A DNA stretch of 64,000 nt from OLB7 sp966250335 (lineage in GTDB: Bacteria; Bacteroidota; Ignavibacteria; OLB7): the NCBI GenBank assembly GCA_966250335.1, contig CBINGZ010000031.1, forward strand, positions 4,425-68,424, read 5' to 3'. Under the pieces are notes generated by a model. The model was not told the origin of the DNA. It did no database searches and saw nothing but the letters and a program-made list of their open reading frames with translations. Below are positions 33,438 to 42,193 of the stretch, one piece after another. Both the position numbers and the translations under genes were made by a program. Numbering within the stretch: position 1 is the first letter of the stretch; each line of letters starts with the position of its first letter.

Positions 33438-34199
33438 TTATTCCCCGGGAAGCCTGATCTCCCGTATCTGCGCGGCAACCTCATCCCAGTCGACGTTCGG
33501 GGCGATGCCGTTCAGATCCATGTGGGTGGCAAGGGAGGGGACCGGGCCGATCAGGGTTCGTTTCGGGAGCTTCCAGAAGAACCACTTCTCCCCCTGCGTC
33601 ATCCGCCACATGGTCCTGTCGCGCGGGGTGCGGGGGATGGTGCCGAGACGCTGAATCCAGGCGTCGCTCCGGAGCCGGGCGATCCGGGCGCCGTAGGTCA
33701 TACAGGTGGAGTCGACGGTCCGCCAGTGGCGACCTCCCGCCAGATAGATGCGGCTCCGTCCGGAGCGGGAGTCGTCGGTTCTGGTGTAGCGGTCGAGATG
33801 ATCGTAGAGGGTCACGTAGTCGACCGTGGGGAGTTCGTCGAAGGCGGCAAGGAGCGCGATGAGCGCCTCTTCGGTGTAGAGGTAGTCGTCCTCCGCGAAG
33901 TAGACGAGCTGGTCGGCGGGGAGCGCCGTCGCCATCCTGATCGTTTCCCGATACGATGGACTGTTTCCCAGCCCCGGCAGCGGGACCACTTCCCCCCACT
34001 TCTTCATGAACTCGACCCGTTCCTCCGGCATCGGGCCGTCGTTGACGAAGGTGATCGAGGCGCGCTCCCGCACATGCCTGAAGGCGTTGAGGAAGCTCCG
34101 AAGCGCAAGCACCTTTCCATAGTAGGGAGGGCGTCCCTTCGTGTTCTCGCCGCCGGTGGAGCGATAGAAGATGTTCAGACGGGGAGCTGATGACCGCAT
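33438..34199 (-). CDS. Glycosyltransferase-like (GT-A fold) protein
   Basis: The 253-residue product starts at ATG 34199; the frame continues 79 codons upstream, but that part is a low-complexity Ala/Pro run containing a 17-bp direct repeat. Features fit a GT-A nucleotide-sugar transferase: LNIFYRSTGG at the start, a strand SITFVNDG, then QLVYFAEDDYLYTEEALIALL, where the E-D-D-Y is the probable metal-binding DxD-like site. An SxCMTYGARIARL acceptor region follows. The substrate is unknown. Placement beside an LCP-like gene suggests envelope glycan work, but the two genes are convergent. Confidence 0.7.
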   Translation of the reverse strand: MRSSAPRLNIFYRSTGGENTKGRPPYYGKVLALRSFLNAFRHVRERASITFVNDGPMPEERVEFMKKWGEVVPLPGLGNSPSYRETIRMATALPADQLVYFAEDDYLYTEEALIALLAAFDELPTVDYVTLYDHLDRYTRTDDSRSGRSRIYLAGGRHWRTVDSTCMTYGARIARLRSDAWIQRLGTIPRTPRDRTMWRMTQGEKWFFWKLPKRTLIGPVPSLATHMDLNGIAPNVDWDEVAAQIREIRLPGE

Positions 34200-34474
34200 G
34201 TCGTATGCTGATATATCCTGTCCATGTCCGGCGGTTCCGGTCACGGAGGCGTTCAAGATACGGTGCGGCGGGGAATCGAGCGCGGGAGATGCTGCGGGCG
34301 GGGGAGATGCTGCGGGCGCGGCGCTCATTTCAACAGTCTGTCTCAGAGCTTGAGAGGGGGCGGGCCGATCTCTATATTCGGCGCCGAGCGTCGATCGATC
34401 GGGAACGGGCTCCCCGGGAGGCGGGTTGATCGACATGTCGCGTCATCCCTCGATCACCTTTCTCGATATCCGAT

Positions 34475-35581
34475 ATGAATAGAGTCTATGGTCTTCTGAT
34501 CGTTTCTCTTCTGGCGGCGTGCGCCTCGGACGAGACCCCGGCTCCGTCGCAGGAGACGGGTGAGGTACGGACCGTCGCGACAGGACTCAGGACACCGTGG
34601 GAGATGATCTGGGGTCCGGACGGTCGGATCTGGCTCACGGAGCGTGAGGGGATCGTCAGCCGGATCGATCCGGGGACGGGGGAGAAGAAGGTCCTCCTGA
34701 AGATCTCCGACGTCCATGAGGAGAGCGAGGCGGGGTTGCTCGGGATGGCGCTTCATCCCGATTTCGTCGGATCGCCGCAGGTCTTTCTGGTCTATACCTG
34801 GCTGAAGGAGGGAAAGATCGTGGAACGACTCGTCCGATACAGGTACGATGCGGGGAGCGATGAACTCGTCGAGCCCGCCGTCCTGCTGGACGGCCTGAAG
34901 GGATGGCCCACGCACGACGGCAGCCGCCTTCAGTTCCTCACCGACGGAACGCTGCTGATGACCACCGGCGACGCCCAGGATCAGCCCGGAGCACAGGACA
35001 GGTCGCGGCTGAACGGCAAGGTCCTCCGCCTCAACACGGACGGCTCGATCCCCGCCGACAACCCCGATCCGCGAACCCTGGTCTGGAGCAGCGGCCACAG
35101 AAACGCGCAGGGACTCGACCTTGCCTCCAACGGAATCCTCTATTCCTCGGAGCATGGAGCGAGCAGCGACGACGAGCTGAACATCATCGAGAGGGGGAGA
35201 AACTACGGCTGGCCGGATGTGGAAGGGCCGTGCGACGGGAGCGCCGAATCGACCTTCTGCCGCGACTCGAACGTCGTCGAGCCGATACGCGCCTGGACCC
35301 CGACGATCGCCGTGGCGGGGGTCGAATACTACGATTCCCCGGCGATCCCGGCCTGGCGGAACTCCCTTCTGCTCGCAACGCTCAAGGGGGGACTCCGCCG
35401 CCTCCAGCTCGCCCCGGACGGGCGGAGCGTGGTCGGGGAGACGACCCACTATTCCTCGCTGGGACGTCTCCGCGATATCTGTGTCTCCCCCGAGGGGCGC
35501 ATCTTCATCTGCACCAGCAACCGTGACGGTCGCGGCTCGGCGCGCGACGGCGACGACAGAATCGTCGAAGTGAAGCCGTGA
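34475..35581 (+). CDS. PQQ-type sugar dehydrogenase, lipoprotein
   Basis: The N-terminus has a lipobox (SLLAAC, Cys16), so the 368-residue protein is a membrane-anchored periplasmic lipoprotein. The rest is a six-bladed propeller of the glucose/sorbosone dehydrogenase (GSDH) family: LRTPWEMIWGPDGRIWLTER, GLLGMALHPDF, THDGSRLQFLTDGTLLMTTGD with the likely catalytic His, GHRNAQGLDL and SEHGASSDDELNII. The E. coli aldose dehydrogenase is the best-known relative and uses PQQ; whether this host makes PQQ is not visible. The argS gene follows on the same strand after 58 bases. Confidence 0.88.
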   Translation: MNRVYGLLIVSLLAACASDETPAPSQETGEVRTVATGLRTPWEMIWGPDGRIWLTEREGIVSRIDPGTGEKKVLLKISDVHEESEAGLLGMALHPDFVGSPQVFLVYTWLKEGKIVERLVRYRYDAGSDELVEPAVLLDGLKGWPTHDGSRLQFLTDGTLLMTTGDAQDQPGAQDRSRLNGKVLRLNTDGSIPADNPDPRTLVWSSGHRNAQGLDLASNGILYSSEHGASSDDELNIIERGRNYGWPDVEGPCDGSAESTFCRDSNVVEPIRAWTPTIAVAGVEYYDSPAIPAWRNSLLLATLKGGLRRLQLAPDGRSVVGETTHYSSLGRLRDICVSPEGRIFICTSNRDGRGSARDGDDRIVEVKP

Positions 35582-35639
35582 TCCGTATTTTGCGCAGCTC
35601 GTCCTATCTCCATCAAGTTCAAGCAACCGTGAGGCCGTA

Positions 35640-37403
35640 TTGAAATCCCTGCTCGATACCATATCCGACATCTTCGGCGACGCATTCGAATCGATCGGAG
35701 CTGAACGGCGCTTCGGCGAAGCGGTCGTCTCGGCTCGTCCCGACCTGGGGCAGTTCCAGTGTAACGGCGCTCTGGCGGTGGCCAAGGCGCGCGGAGAGAA
35801 TCCGCGCGCGATCGCCGAGTCGGTTCTGACGGCGCTGAAGGATCGTGAGATGTTCGGTTCGCTCACGCTTGCCGGTCCGGGGTTCATCAACATATCGCTG
35901 ACGGACCAATACCTCGGCGACTGGATCAACGGCATCCGGCTGGACGAGCGGCTCGGTGTTCCCCTTGCCGCGTCGCCGAAGAACGTGGTCGTCGATTACG
36001 GCGGCGCGAACGTCGCCAAGTCGATGCATGTGGGTCATCTGCGGTCGGCGATCATCGGCGAGAGCATCAAGCGGCTCCTCAGGTTCATGGGGGAGAAGGT
36101 CGTGGGGGATGTCCACCTGGGAGACTGGGGCCTGCAGATGGGGATGCTGATCGTCGAACTGCGGGAGCGTCGTCCCGATATGATCTATTTCGATCCGGAG
36201 CAGACCGGGCCCTACCCCGAGGAATCTCCCGTTACGATAGAGGATCTCGAAGAGATGTACCCGAAGGCCTCGGCCCGCGCCAAGGGGGACGAGGTCGTGA
36301 TGGAGGCCGCGCGTGCAGCCACCGCCGAGCTTCAGGGGGGGCGGCCGGGATACAAGGCGCTCTGGCGCCATTTCGTGAACGTCTCGATCGTTGCGCTCAA
36401 GCGCGACTACGCGGCGCTCAACGTCGACTTCGATCTCTGGCTGGGGGAGAGCGACACGCAGGATCGTATCCCGTCGATGGTCGAGCGGCTGCGGGAGGGG
36501 GGATATGTGGAGCGGAGCGAAGGGGCGGAGGTGATCTATCTTCCTCCCGTGGGGGATGAGAAGGAGATCCCGCCGCTGATCCTGGTGAAGTCCGACGGCG
36601 GTGTGATGTACGGCACAACGGATCTTGCCACGATAGAACAGCGGGTGGAGGAGCTTCACGCCGATCAGATCCTCTATGTGGTCGACCAGCGGCAGTCGCA
36701 TCATTTCCAGCAGGTCTTCCGCGCCGCGCGGAGGACCGGGATCGCCGGGAAGACGGAGATGGAGCATGTCGGCTTCGGCACCATGAACGGCGCCGACGGC
36801 AGGCCCTTCAAGACCCGCGAGGGGGGGAACATGCGGCTCAACGATCTGATCACGATGGCGGTGGAGCAGGGGGAGAAACGGATCACCGAGGCCGGAATCG
36901 CCCAGGACTACCCGGAGGAGGAGCGGAAGGAGATCGCGCGGAAGGTCGGCATCGCCGCCGTCAAGTACGCCGACCTCATGAATCATCGGAGCAGCGACTA
37001 CCTTTTCGATCTGGAGAAGTTCACCCGCTTCGAGGGACGCACCGGCGCCTATCTCCTCTATGCGGCCGTCCGTGTCCAGTCGATTCTCCGGAAGGCGGAG
37101 GAGCGCGGGTTCGCTCCCGGTCCGATACTTCCTCCGGGGGAGAACGAACGGGAGCTCGTTCTGCTGCTGACCCAGCTTCCGGAGGCGCTCGATCTGGCGC
37201 TGCGGAAGCGGGGACCGAACCATATCTGCGATTTCGTCTACAACCTGGCGCAGGCGTTCAGCCGCTTCTACGACAAGTGCCATATCCTGCGGGAGGAAGA
37301 TCCCGCCCGCCGCGCCTCCTGGCTTGCGCTGGCGGAGCTCTGTCTCCGTCAGTTCCGTCTGGCCCTCGATCTGCTTGCGATAGAAGTGCCGGAGCGGATG
37401 TAA
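35640..37403 (+). CDS. argS: Arginyl-tRNA synthetase
   Basis: ArgS charges tRNA-Arg with arginine. The 587-residue class I enzyme shows the N-terminal Add1 domain, VVVDYGGANVAKSMHVGHLR with the HIGH-type HVGH at residues 130-133, and a divergent KMSK region (PFKTREGGNMRL). The C-terminal anticodon-binding helices end RQFRLALDLLAIEVPERM. The start is a TTG at 35640, placing the Add1 domain at the first residues. It converges with the E1 gene after 14 bases. Confidence 0.97.
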   Translation: MKSLLDTISDIFGDAFESIGAERRFGEAVVSARPDLGQFQCNGALAVAKARGENPRAIAESVLTALKDREMFGSLTLAGPGFINISLTDQYLGDWINGIRLDERLGVPLAASPKNVVVDYGGANVAKSMHVGHLRSAIIGESIKRLLRFMGEKVVGDVHLGDWGLQMGMLIVELRERRPDMIYFDPEQTGPYPEESPVTIEDLEEMYPKASARAKGDEVVMEAARAATAELQGGRPGYKALWRHFVNVSIVALKRDYAALNVDFDLWLGESDTQDRIPSMVERLREGGYVERSEGAEVIYLPPVGDEKEIPPLILVKSDGGVMYGTTDLATIEQRVEELHADQILYVVDQRQSHHFQQVFRAARRTGIAGKTEMEHVGFGTMNGADGRPFKTREGGNMRLNDLITMAVEQGEKRITEAGIAQDYPEEERKEIARKVGIAAVKYADLMNHRSSDYLFDLEKFTRFEGRTGAYLLYAAVRVQSILRKAEERGFAPGPILPPGENERELVLLLTQLPEALDLALRKRGPNHICDFVYNLAQAFSRFYDKCHILREEDPARRASWLALAELCLRQFRLALDLLAIEVPERM

Positions 37404-37417
37404 GGGGGGCGGTCGGT

Positions 37418-39394
37418 CTAGAACCGCAGCGTCCTCTCGACCGCGTCGCGCAGGCGGCTTTTTCCCAGGAAGAGATCCTCGAGTCCCTTGTTGAAGGGAA
37501 CGGGGGTGTCGAGCGAGCCGACGCGGGCCACCGGTGCGTCCAGGCTCCCGAAAAGCTCCTGGCCGATCGTCGCGGCGATCTCGGCGCCGAAGCCGCCGGT
37601 GATCGTGTCTTCATGCAGTACGATGCATCGTCCGCTCTTCCTCACCGACTCGAAGACCGTCTCGCGGTCCCAGGGGACCAGCGTCCGCAGGTCGATCACC
37701 TCGATTCCCGCTCCGGGGCTCTCGTCGGCGAGCGCGGTTGCCCAGTGGACGCCGAGCCCGTAGGTCACGATCGTCAGCCGCTCTCCGCGCCGGACGACGG
37801 CGGCGGAGCCGAACGGGATGGTGTAGTAGGCGTCCGGCACGAGCCCCTTGATCGATCTGTAGAGGAGCTTGTGCTCGTAGAACATCACCGGGTTCGGGTC
37901 GATCAGCGAGGCGGCCAGGAGCCCCTTGGCGTCGAAGGGGTTGGAGGGATAGACCACCTTCAGGCCGGGGACGTGGGTGAACCACGCCTCGGTGCTCTGC
38001 GAGTGGAACGGTCCGGCGCCCACCCCCGCCCCGGTCGGCATCCGGACCGTGACGTTGACGGGGAGGTCCCACCGATAATATGTCTTTGCGAGATTGTTGA
38101 CCACCTGGTTGAACCCGCTGGAGACGAAGTCGGCGAACTGCATCTCCACGGTCGACGCGCGCCCGCGGATCGAGAGCCCGAGCGCGGCCCCGAGGATCGC
38201 CGACTCGCAGAGCGGAGTGTTCCGCACCCGTTCCCTCCCGAATCTCTCCACGAACCCCTCGGTGACCTTGAAGACGCCGCCGTAGTCGGCCACATCCTGC
38301 CCCATGACGATCAGCCCGGGATCACGCTCCATCGCCTGCGCGAGCGCGTCGGAGATCGCGTCGACGAAGCGTCGCTCGGTTGCGGGTCCTTCCGGCCGCA
38401 CATGCTCGACGGCGCCGACGGCGTAGACATCACCCAGCTCCTCCCTCTCGTCCGGCGTCGGTTCGGGAGCGGCGAGCATCTCCTCCACGGCCCGTTCGAT
38501 CGCCGCGCCCAGACGTTCCTGCAGAGCATGGCGGCGGTTGTCGCGCAGGAGTCCCATCTCGGAAAGGAATCGCTCATAGCTCGCAAGAGGATCTTTTTCT
38601 CCCCACTCGACGAACCGCTCCTTCGGCACGTACGCGGTTCCGGAGGCCTCCTCGTGGCCCCGCATTCTGAAGGTCATCGCCTCCAGAATCACGGGACGTC
38701 GATCGACCCGCATCCTGTCGGCGATCCGTCTGACGGTGTCGTGGACCTCCAGGATGTTGTTGCCGTCGATCGAGTATCCGTCGATCCCGTAGCCGATCGC
38801 CTTGTCGGCGAAGCTGGCGCAGCGGAACTGGTCGCACGACGGCGTGGAGAGGCCGTAGCCGTTGTTCTCCACCAGGAAGATCACCGGCAGCTCCCACACC
38901 GCCGCCACGTTGATCGCCTCGTGGAAATCCCCCTCGCTGGCGCCGCCGTCGCCGGAGAAGACGAGGGCGATGCCGTCATCCCCCGCCAGGTTCCCCGCGA
39001 GGGCGATGCCGTCGGCGACGCCGAGCATCGCGCCGAGATGTGAGATCATTCCGATGACCCTGTCATCCGGCGAACCGAAATGGAAGGATCGATCGCGCCC
39101 CTTCGTGTAGCCGTCCCGCTTCCCCTGCCACTGTCTGAAGAGTCGGCCGAGCGGCATCTCGCGCGCCGTGAAGACCCCAAGGTTGCGATGGAGCGGCAGG
39201 ATATAATCGGTCGGCTTCAGCGCGGTGGTGCAGCCCACCGCTATCGCCTCCTGGCCGATGCCGGAGAACCACTTGCTGATCTTCCCCTGACGCAGAAGCA
39301 GGAGCATCTTCTCCTCGATCATTCTCGGCAGAAGGAGCGCCTCGTAGAGCGAGAGGAGCGATTCGTCCGTGTGATCCTTGCGATCGAATGTCAT
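37418..39394 (-). CDS. 2-oxoacid dehydrogenase E1, fused alpha and beta subunits
   Basis: The 658-residue protein joins the two chains of the thiamine-diphosphate E1 of branched-chain 2-oxoacid (or pyruvate) dehydrogenase. The alpha half (residues 1 to about 320) has the TPP motif GDG at 148-150 through NN at 177-178 and the phosphorylation-loop-like FRMRGHEEASGT. The beta half begins RRFVDAISDALAQAMERDP and contains MGQDVADYGGVFKVT, ESAILGAALGLS and VRMPTGAGVGAGPFHSQS. Such fusions are frequent in Bacteroidota. No E2 or E3 gene is adjacent. The substrate cannot be told from sequence alone. Confidence 0.92.
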   Translation of the reverse strand: MTFDRKDHTDESLLSLYEALLLPRMIEEKMLLLLRQGKISKWFSGIGQEAIAVGCTTALKPTDYILPLHRNLGVFTAREMPLGRLFRQWQGKRDGYTKGRDRSFHFGSPDDRVIGMISHLGAMLGVADGIALAGNLAGDDGIALVFSGDGGASEGDFHEAINVAAVWELPVIFLVENNGYGLSTPSCDQFRCASFADKAIGYGIDGYSIDGNNILEVHDTVRRIADRMRVDRRPVILEAMTFRMRGHEEASGTAYVPKERFVEWGEKDPLASYERFLSEMGLLRDNRRHALQERLGAAIERAVEEMLAAPEPTPDEREELGDVYAVGAVEHVRPEGPATERRFVDAISDALAQAMERDPGLIVMGQDVADYGGVFKVTEGFVERFGRERVRNTPLCESAILGAALGLSIRGRASTVEMQFADFVSSGFNQVVNNLAKTYYRWDLPVNVTVRMPTGAGVGAGPFHSQSTEAWFTHVPGLKVVYPSNPFDAKGLLAASLIDPNPVMFYEHKLLYRSIKGLVPDAYYTIPFGSAAVVRRGERLTIVTYGLGVHWATALADESPGAGIEVIDLRTLVPWDRETVFESVRKSGRCIVLHEDTITGGFGAEIAATIGQELFGSLDAPVARVGSLDTPVPFNKGLEDLFLGKSRLRDAVERTLRF

Positions 39395-39632
39395 ACGTGT
39401 TCGGTTCGGGTTGGCGTGTTCGGAGCGGAAAGATAGCGAATGGAGGGAAGCGGCGGGAAGGGAACAGTGATCGCCGGGAGATCAATAGTTAAGGGGATGG
39501 AGGAGTAGGATCTGACTCCCCGGAGGAACGGGTGTGTGATATGGAAGCTAGTGTGGTTGATGCACGACCGGCTTGCTCGGCGCAGAGTTCGATCGAAGTT
39601 GGGGATAAGCCGTCGGCTATGGCTGAACGGGG

Positions 39633-39941
39633 TTACTCAGACGATCCCGTTGGTGGTATGGGTGGAATGATGCAGCTCTCACGAAGTATCTTTTCATACT
39701 CGACCTGATCTAATGAGCAATCGATGAGATTGAGAAATTGTGACTTGGTCAGCTTGCACTGTTTTGCCATACGTCCGATAAGGAAGTCGTTGAGTTCCTT
39801 AGAGTTATGACTTGTGTGCGTTTTGACGGTCGTGCGTTTGCCATCGGTCGTGCAATACATGAAGTAGTGATGGTGACTGTCGTCACGACAAAAACCTTTT
39901 GAGAGAAGAGCGCTTTGAGCTTTCTTCGTATCACGTGGCAT
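39633..39941 (-). CDS. HicA-like small protein, candidate toxin
   Basis: The 102-residue protein resembles HicA-type mRNA interferases: a first helix (AQSALLSKGF), then a strand pair containing DSHHHYFMYCTTDGKRTTVKTHTSH, where HicA has its catalytic His in a G-S-H-H-type turn. A helical C-terminus (LIGRMAKQCKLTKSQFLNLIDC) is longer than in classical HicA. Its start overlaps the end of the upstream 359-residue gene by 11 bases, so the pair is one transcript with the small gene second. It is AT-richer than surrounding DNA. HicA kinship is by pattern, not confirmed. Confidence 0.65.
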   Translation of the reverse strand: MPRDTKKAQSALLSKGFCRDDSHHHYFMYCTTDGKRTTVKTHTSHNSKELNDFLIGRMAKQCKLTKSQFLNLIDCSLDQVEYEKILRESCIIPPIPPTGSSE

Positions 39942-41010
39942 TCCTAATCTCCTCGATTATACCCAGAAGTCTGTCTTTAAGCTCCTGGGCGTCAGGGGTT
40001 AACTCCTTATCGTCGGCCAGTGCATAATTGCGCCACAGAACATCGATTTCTGCTTCAAGCAAGAAGTCAAGTTCTTCTCGTGTGGAAGCATAGACATCGA
40101 TTCCCAGCTCCGAATATTCGAGACAAAATACCTGCTGCGATTCATCAAGGGTTGGGATGATCTCCAACGGCGTATGAAACTTGAGTCTATATCCACTATA
40201 TCGGAACTCCGATAGCTCGAAGGGTGAGAGATCAACATCCAATATCTCTACAACTCCGGTTATCTGCTTCGGATTATCCTGATCGTCAAGGACGACCGTG
40301 CCGATTACCTGGACAAGCTCACGCCGGTTCTGAAGGAGACGTTCCTCGATTGACGGGTCATAGTAGCAGACAAGCTCACGCTGGGTAACCGGATACAGTA
40401 GTGTAATTGCGCGAGCACCAAAGTCGATCTTCACGAGCTTGCCGGTTACAATGTTCGTTACCGAGCTGCTGTCAGTCTGTTTCAGTAACGATGCAACCTG
40501 ATGAACGACTGCGACGCCTAAGTTGATGGTACCGTGGCCGTTATATCCCAACTCGAGTTCCCATCCGCTACCGGGTTTCGGAATCATCGATTGAAACCGG
40601 CGTAGTATTCGATTACGCAAGTCCCTATTCGGAACGACTTCGCGGACTGCGTCAAAAGAGCCGTTCCCGAGCGCGGTAGAAAATCTCCTGAATCGATCGT
40701 GTGCTTCACGGATGTAACTAGGAGCAAAGAGATGAGCCCCGGGATCGCCTACACTGACCGGAAGTTCATAGCTCCCATCCTGGGGAACCAAGGCTCGTAG
40801 AACATAGCGCCGCTCAATATCTGTGGGTATGCGGGCGCGTTGATTAATCTCCTTCCCTTCGCGTTCCATAGCGAGCAGATAGAATGCTTGCTGCATGTTG
40901 TCCAGCACGGATGCGAGAACGGCAAAGGGAACCTCGCTATCCGGCTGTGCCGCATTATGCAGCCGGATTGTAAACTCTATCTCCGTATCGGAATGCGATT
41001 GTAAAGGCAT
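39931..41010 (-). CDS. Unknown 359-residue partner of the HicA-like protein
   Basis: I do not recognise the family. The soluble, acidic protein has no signal or membrane segment. The N-terminal half is mixed alpha-beta (EIEFTIRLHNAAQ, then LASVLDNMQQAFYLLAM). Residues about 190-270 form a beta-rich module (NIVTGKLVKIDFGARAITLL, then RRELVQVIGTVVLDDQDNP). The C-terminal 55 residues (QVFCLEYSELGIDVYASTRE, then ELDFLLEAEIDVLWRNY) look like the strand-strand-helix pattern of HicB-type antitoxins. It precedes and overlaps the HicA-like gene, the order of many antitoxin-toxin operons. Base composition differs from the neighbouring core genes. Confidence 0.7.
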   Translation of the reverse strand: MPLQSHSDTEIEFTIRLHNAAQPDSEVPFAVLASVLDNMQQAFYLLAMEREGKEINQRARIPTDIERRYVLRALVPQDGSYELPVSVGDPGAHLFAPSYIREAHDRFRRFSTALGNGSFDAVREVVPNRDLRNRILRRFQSMIPKPGSGWELELGYNGHGTINLGVAVVHQVASLLKQTDSSSVTNIVTGKLVKIDFGARAITLLYPVTQRELVCYYDPSIEERLLQNRRELVQVIGTVVLDDQDNPKQITGVVEILDVDLSPFELSEFRYSGYRLKFHTPLEIIPTLDESQQVFCLEYSELGIDVYASTREELDFLLEAEIDVLWRNYALADDKELTPDAQELKDRLLGIIEEIRNAT

Positions 41011-41365
41011 GGTAATGTCTCAGAAGACAAGCATAAGCCAACTCAACAGGTGATTACCCCCTAGTAGAAGTAGAAAGACACTTGCAAACTACATCGTTTG
41101 TCGCTTAGGAGCAACGATTGCTCTGCCATTGTGCGAAGCTGTTGCCTTGCCGATAGACCAACCCTAGGAATACAGAGCTGGCGCGATCGAGTCTACTATT
41201 ATGTATTATCCTAAAAAAGATCGGTCCGTCTGGTACACCCCTGAACCAGCCGGACCGAATCAGAGGCACTGCTCACCTCTCCGGAGTCAATCCTTATACC
41301 TTCTTATTCAACGTTGCCGTGCCTCTCCCCAATATTCTTTGTCGCCGCGTAGCAGCGTCCCATCC
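41011..41365. other. AT-rich intergenic region ending the accessory patch
   Basis: No gene is seen. It contains the likely promoter zone of the two-gene module (TATTATGTATTATCC near 41198-41212) and the terminator of the DUF4402 gene at 41213-41256. Confidence 0.45.
41213..41256 (-). terminator. Intrinsic terminator of the DUF4402 gene
   Basis: GGTCCG-t-CTGGT (41223-41234) pairs with ACCAG-c-CGGACC (41245-41256), a 12-bp stem with one mismatch. On the minus strand it is followed by GATC and six T residues. Confidence 0.88.
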
Positions 41366-41902
41366 TTAGTTCGAGTAGACGGCGCTCACCGTGAACGTGC
41401 CGCTGTAGCTGCCCCGCTGCTGCGTCGCCGTCGGGCTCACCGAACCGCCGATCCAGACGTAGAGCTGGCCGAGACCGTCGCCGTTCGTTCCGTCACCGCT
41501 GCCGTCCGTGCTCAGATTCGCCGCTGCCGTCCCGCTCGATGCGTCCAGCGTCGAGGCAGATCCCTGCGCGCTTGTCGTGTTCGAGCGGAGTGCTGCGCGG
41601 TTGAGCGTTACCGTCATGTTCGAGCCTGCGCCGGAGGTCGTCGAGATCGTCGCGGTTGCCGGGACCGAGATCGTGATGTTGTCGGCTTCGTCGCCGCTGA
41701 AGGAGACTGCGCCGGCGGCGGCGTTGTTGGCGGCAACCGACGCCGTGGCGCCCTTGGTGATCGTTCCGAAGGCGAGCGGGGCGGTCGCCGTCGCGGTGAT
41801 CGGGGTGACGATCGTGGCGGTGCTGGTGACCGAGGCCGACTGAGCGAAGGCGGCGGCGGAAGCGATGACCGAGAGGGCGAGGATCGAGAGGAGGTTCTTC
41901 AT
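41366..41902 (-). CDS. DUF4402 exported protein
   Basis: The 178-residue product has a clear signal peptide (LLSILALSVIASAAAFAQS) and an Ala/Thr/Ser-rich beta protein behind it. PITATATAPLAFGTITKG and the ending RGSYSGTFTVSAVYSN are the marks of DUF4402, a pilin- or spore-coat-like immunoglobulin domain of unknown function in Gram-negative bacteria. No cysteine or enzyme motif. An AGGA site precedes the ATG. It has its own terminator and a 290-base upstream region, so it is a single-gene transcript; the low-complexity composition suggests an abundant structural protein. Confidence 0.85.
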   Translation of the reverse strand: MKNLLSILALSVIASAAAFAQSASVTSTATIVTPITATATAPLAFGTITKGATASVAANNAAAGAVSFSGDEADNITISVPATATISTTSGAGSNMTVTLNRAALRSNTTSAQGSASTLDASSGTAAANLSTDGSGDGTNGDGLGQLYVWIGGSVSPTATQQRGSYSGTFTVSAVYSN

Positions 41903-41976
41903 GAGAGTGTTCCTGAGTGCGTTGTTTATTTCGTGTTCGTTATCTGCTGTTTTGTCGATCGGCGTAATCGCCGTCT

Positions 41977-41988
41977 GTGTTATAACAC
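41977..41988. promoter_or_regulatory. Perfect 12-bp palindrome upstream of the DUF4402 gene
   Basis: GTGTTATAACAC lies 75 bases before the start codon. TATAAC within it is a possible -10 box on the minus strand. A small CGGCG-TAAT-CGCCG hairpin (41960-41973) lies just downstream on that strand. The palindrome could be a dimeric regulator site. Confidence 0.45.
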
Positions 41989-42098
41989 CTGTATAATTGT
42001 GCCAGGTATCAAATCGGCGAAATCAGGAGGAAATGAGAGATTCTTAAATGAAGCGATTGTCCGGAAGTCGGACTGTGGGGTGGATTCGGACAGAAGAC

Positions 42099-42188
42099 GA
42101 AGAGAAATGAACAGGGAGTCACAGAGGGCACAGAGTTAAGAGAAGAGAGTTAAGAGAAGAGAGTTAAGAGAAGAGAGGTAAGAGAAGA
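42099..42188. repeat. Dispersed repeat copy A with 14-bp tandem tail
   Basis: Positions 42099-42140 match 49223-49264 at 39 of 42 bases (core CACAGAGGGCACAGAGTTAA). It is followed by four tandem copies of GAGTTAAGAGAAGA (42133-42188; the fourth has one change), ending five bases before the stop codon of the gene at 42194, whose TAA lies in the same repeat-like sequence. Confidence 0.9.
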
Positions 42189-42193
42189 GAGAG

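Noticed and set aside
34284..34436. An N-terminal extension of the glycosyltransferase-like protein with a 17-bp direct repeat
   Set aside because: The extension is Ala/Pro low-complexity in the divergent promoter region; the GT-A fold starts after ATG 34199.
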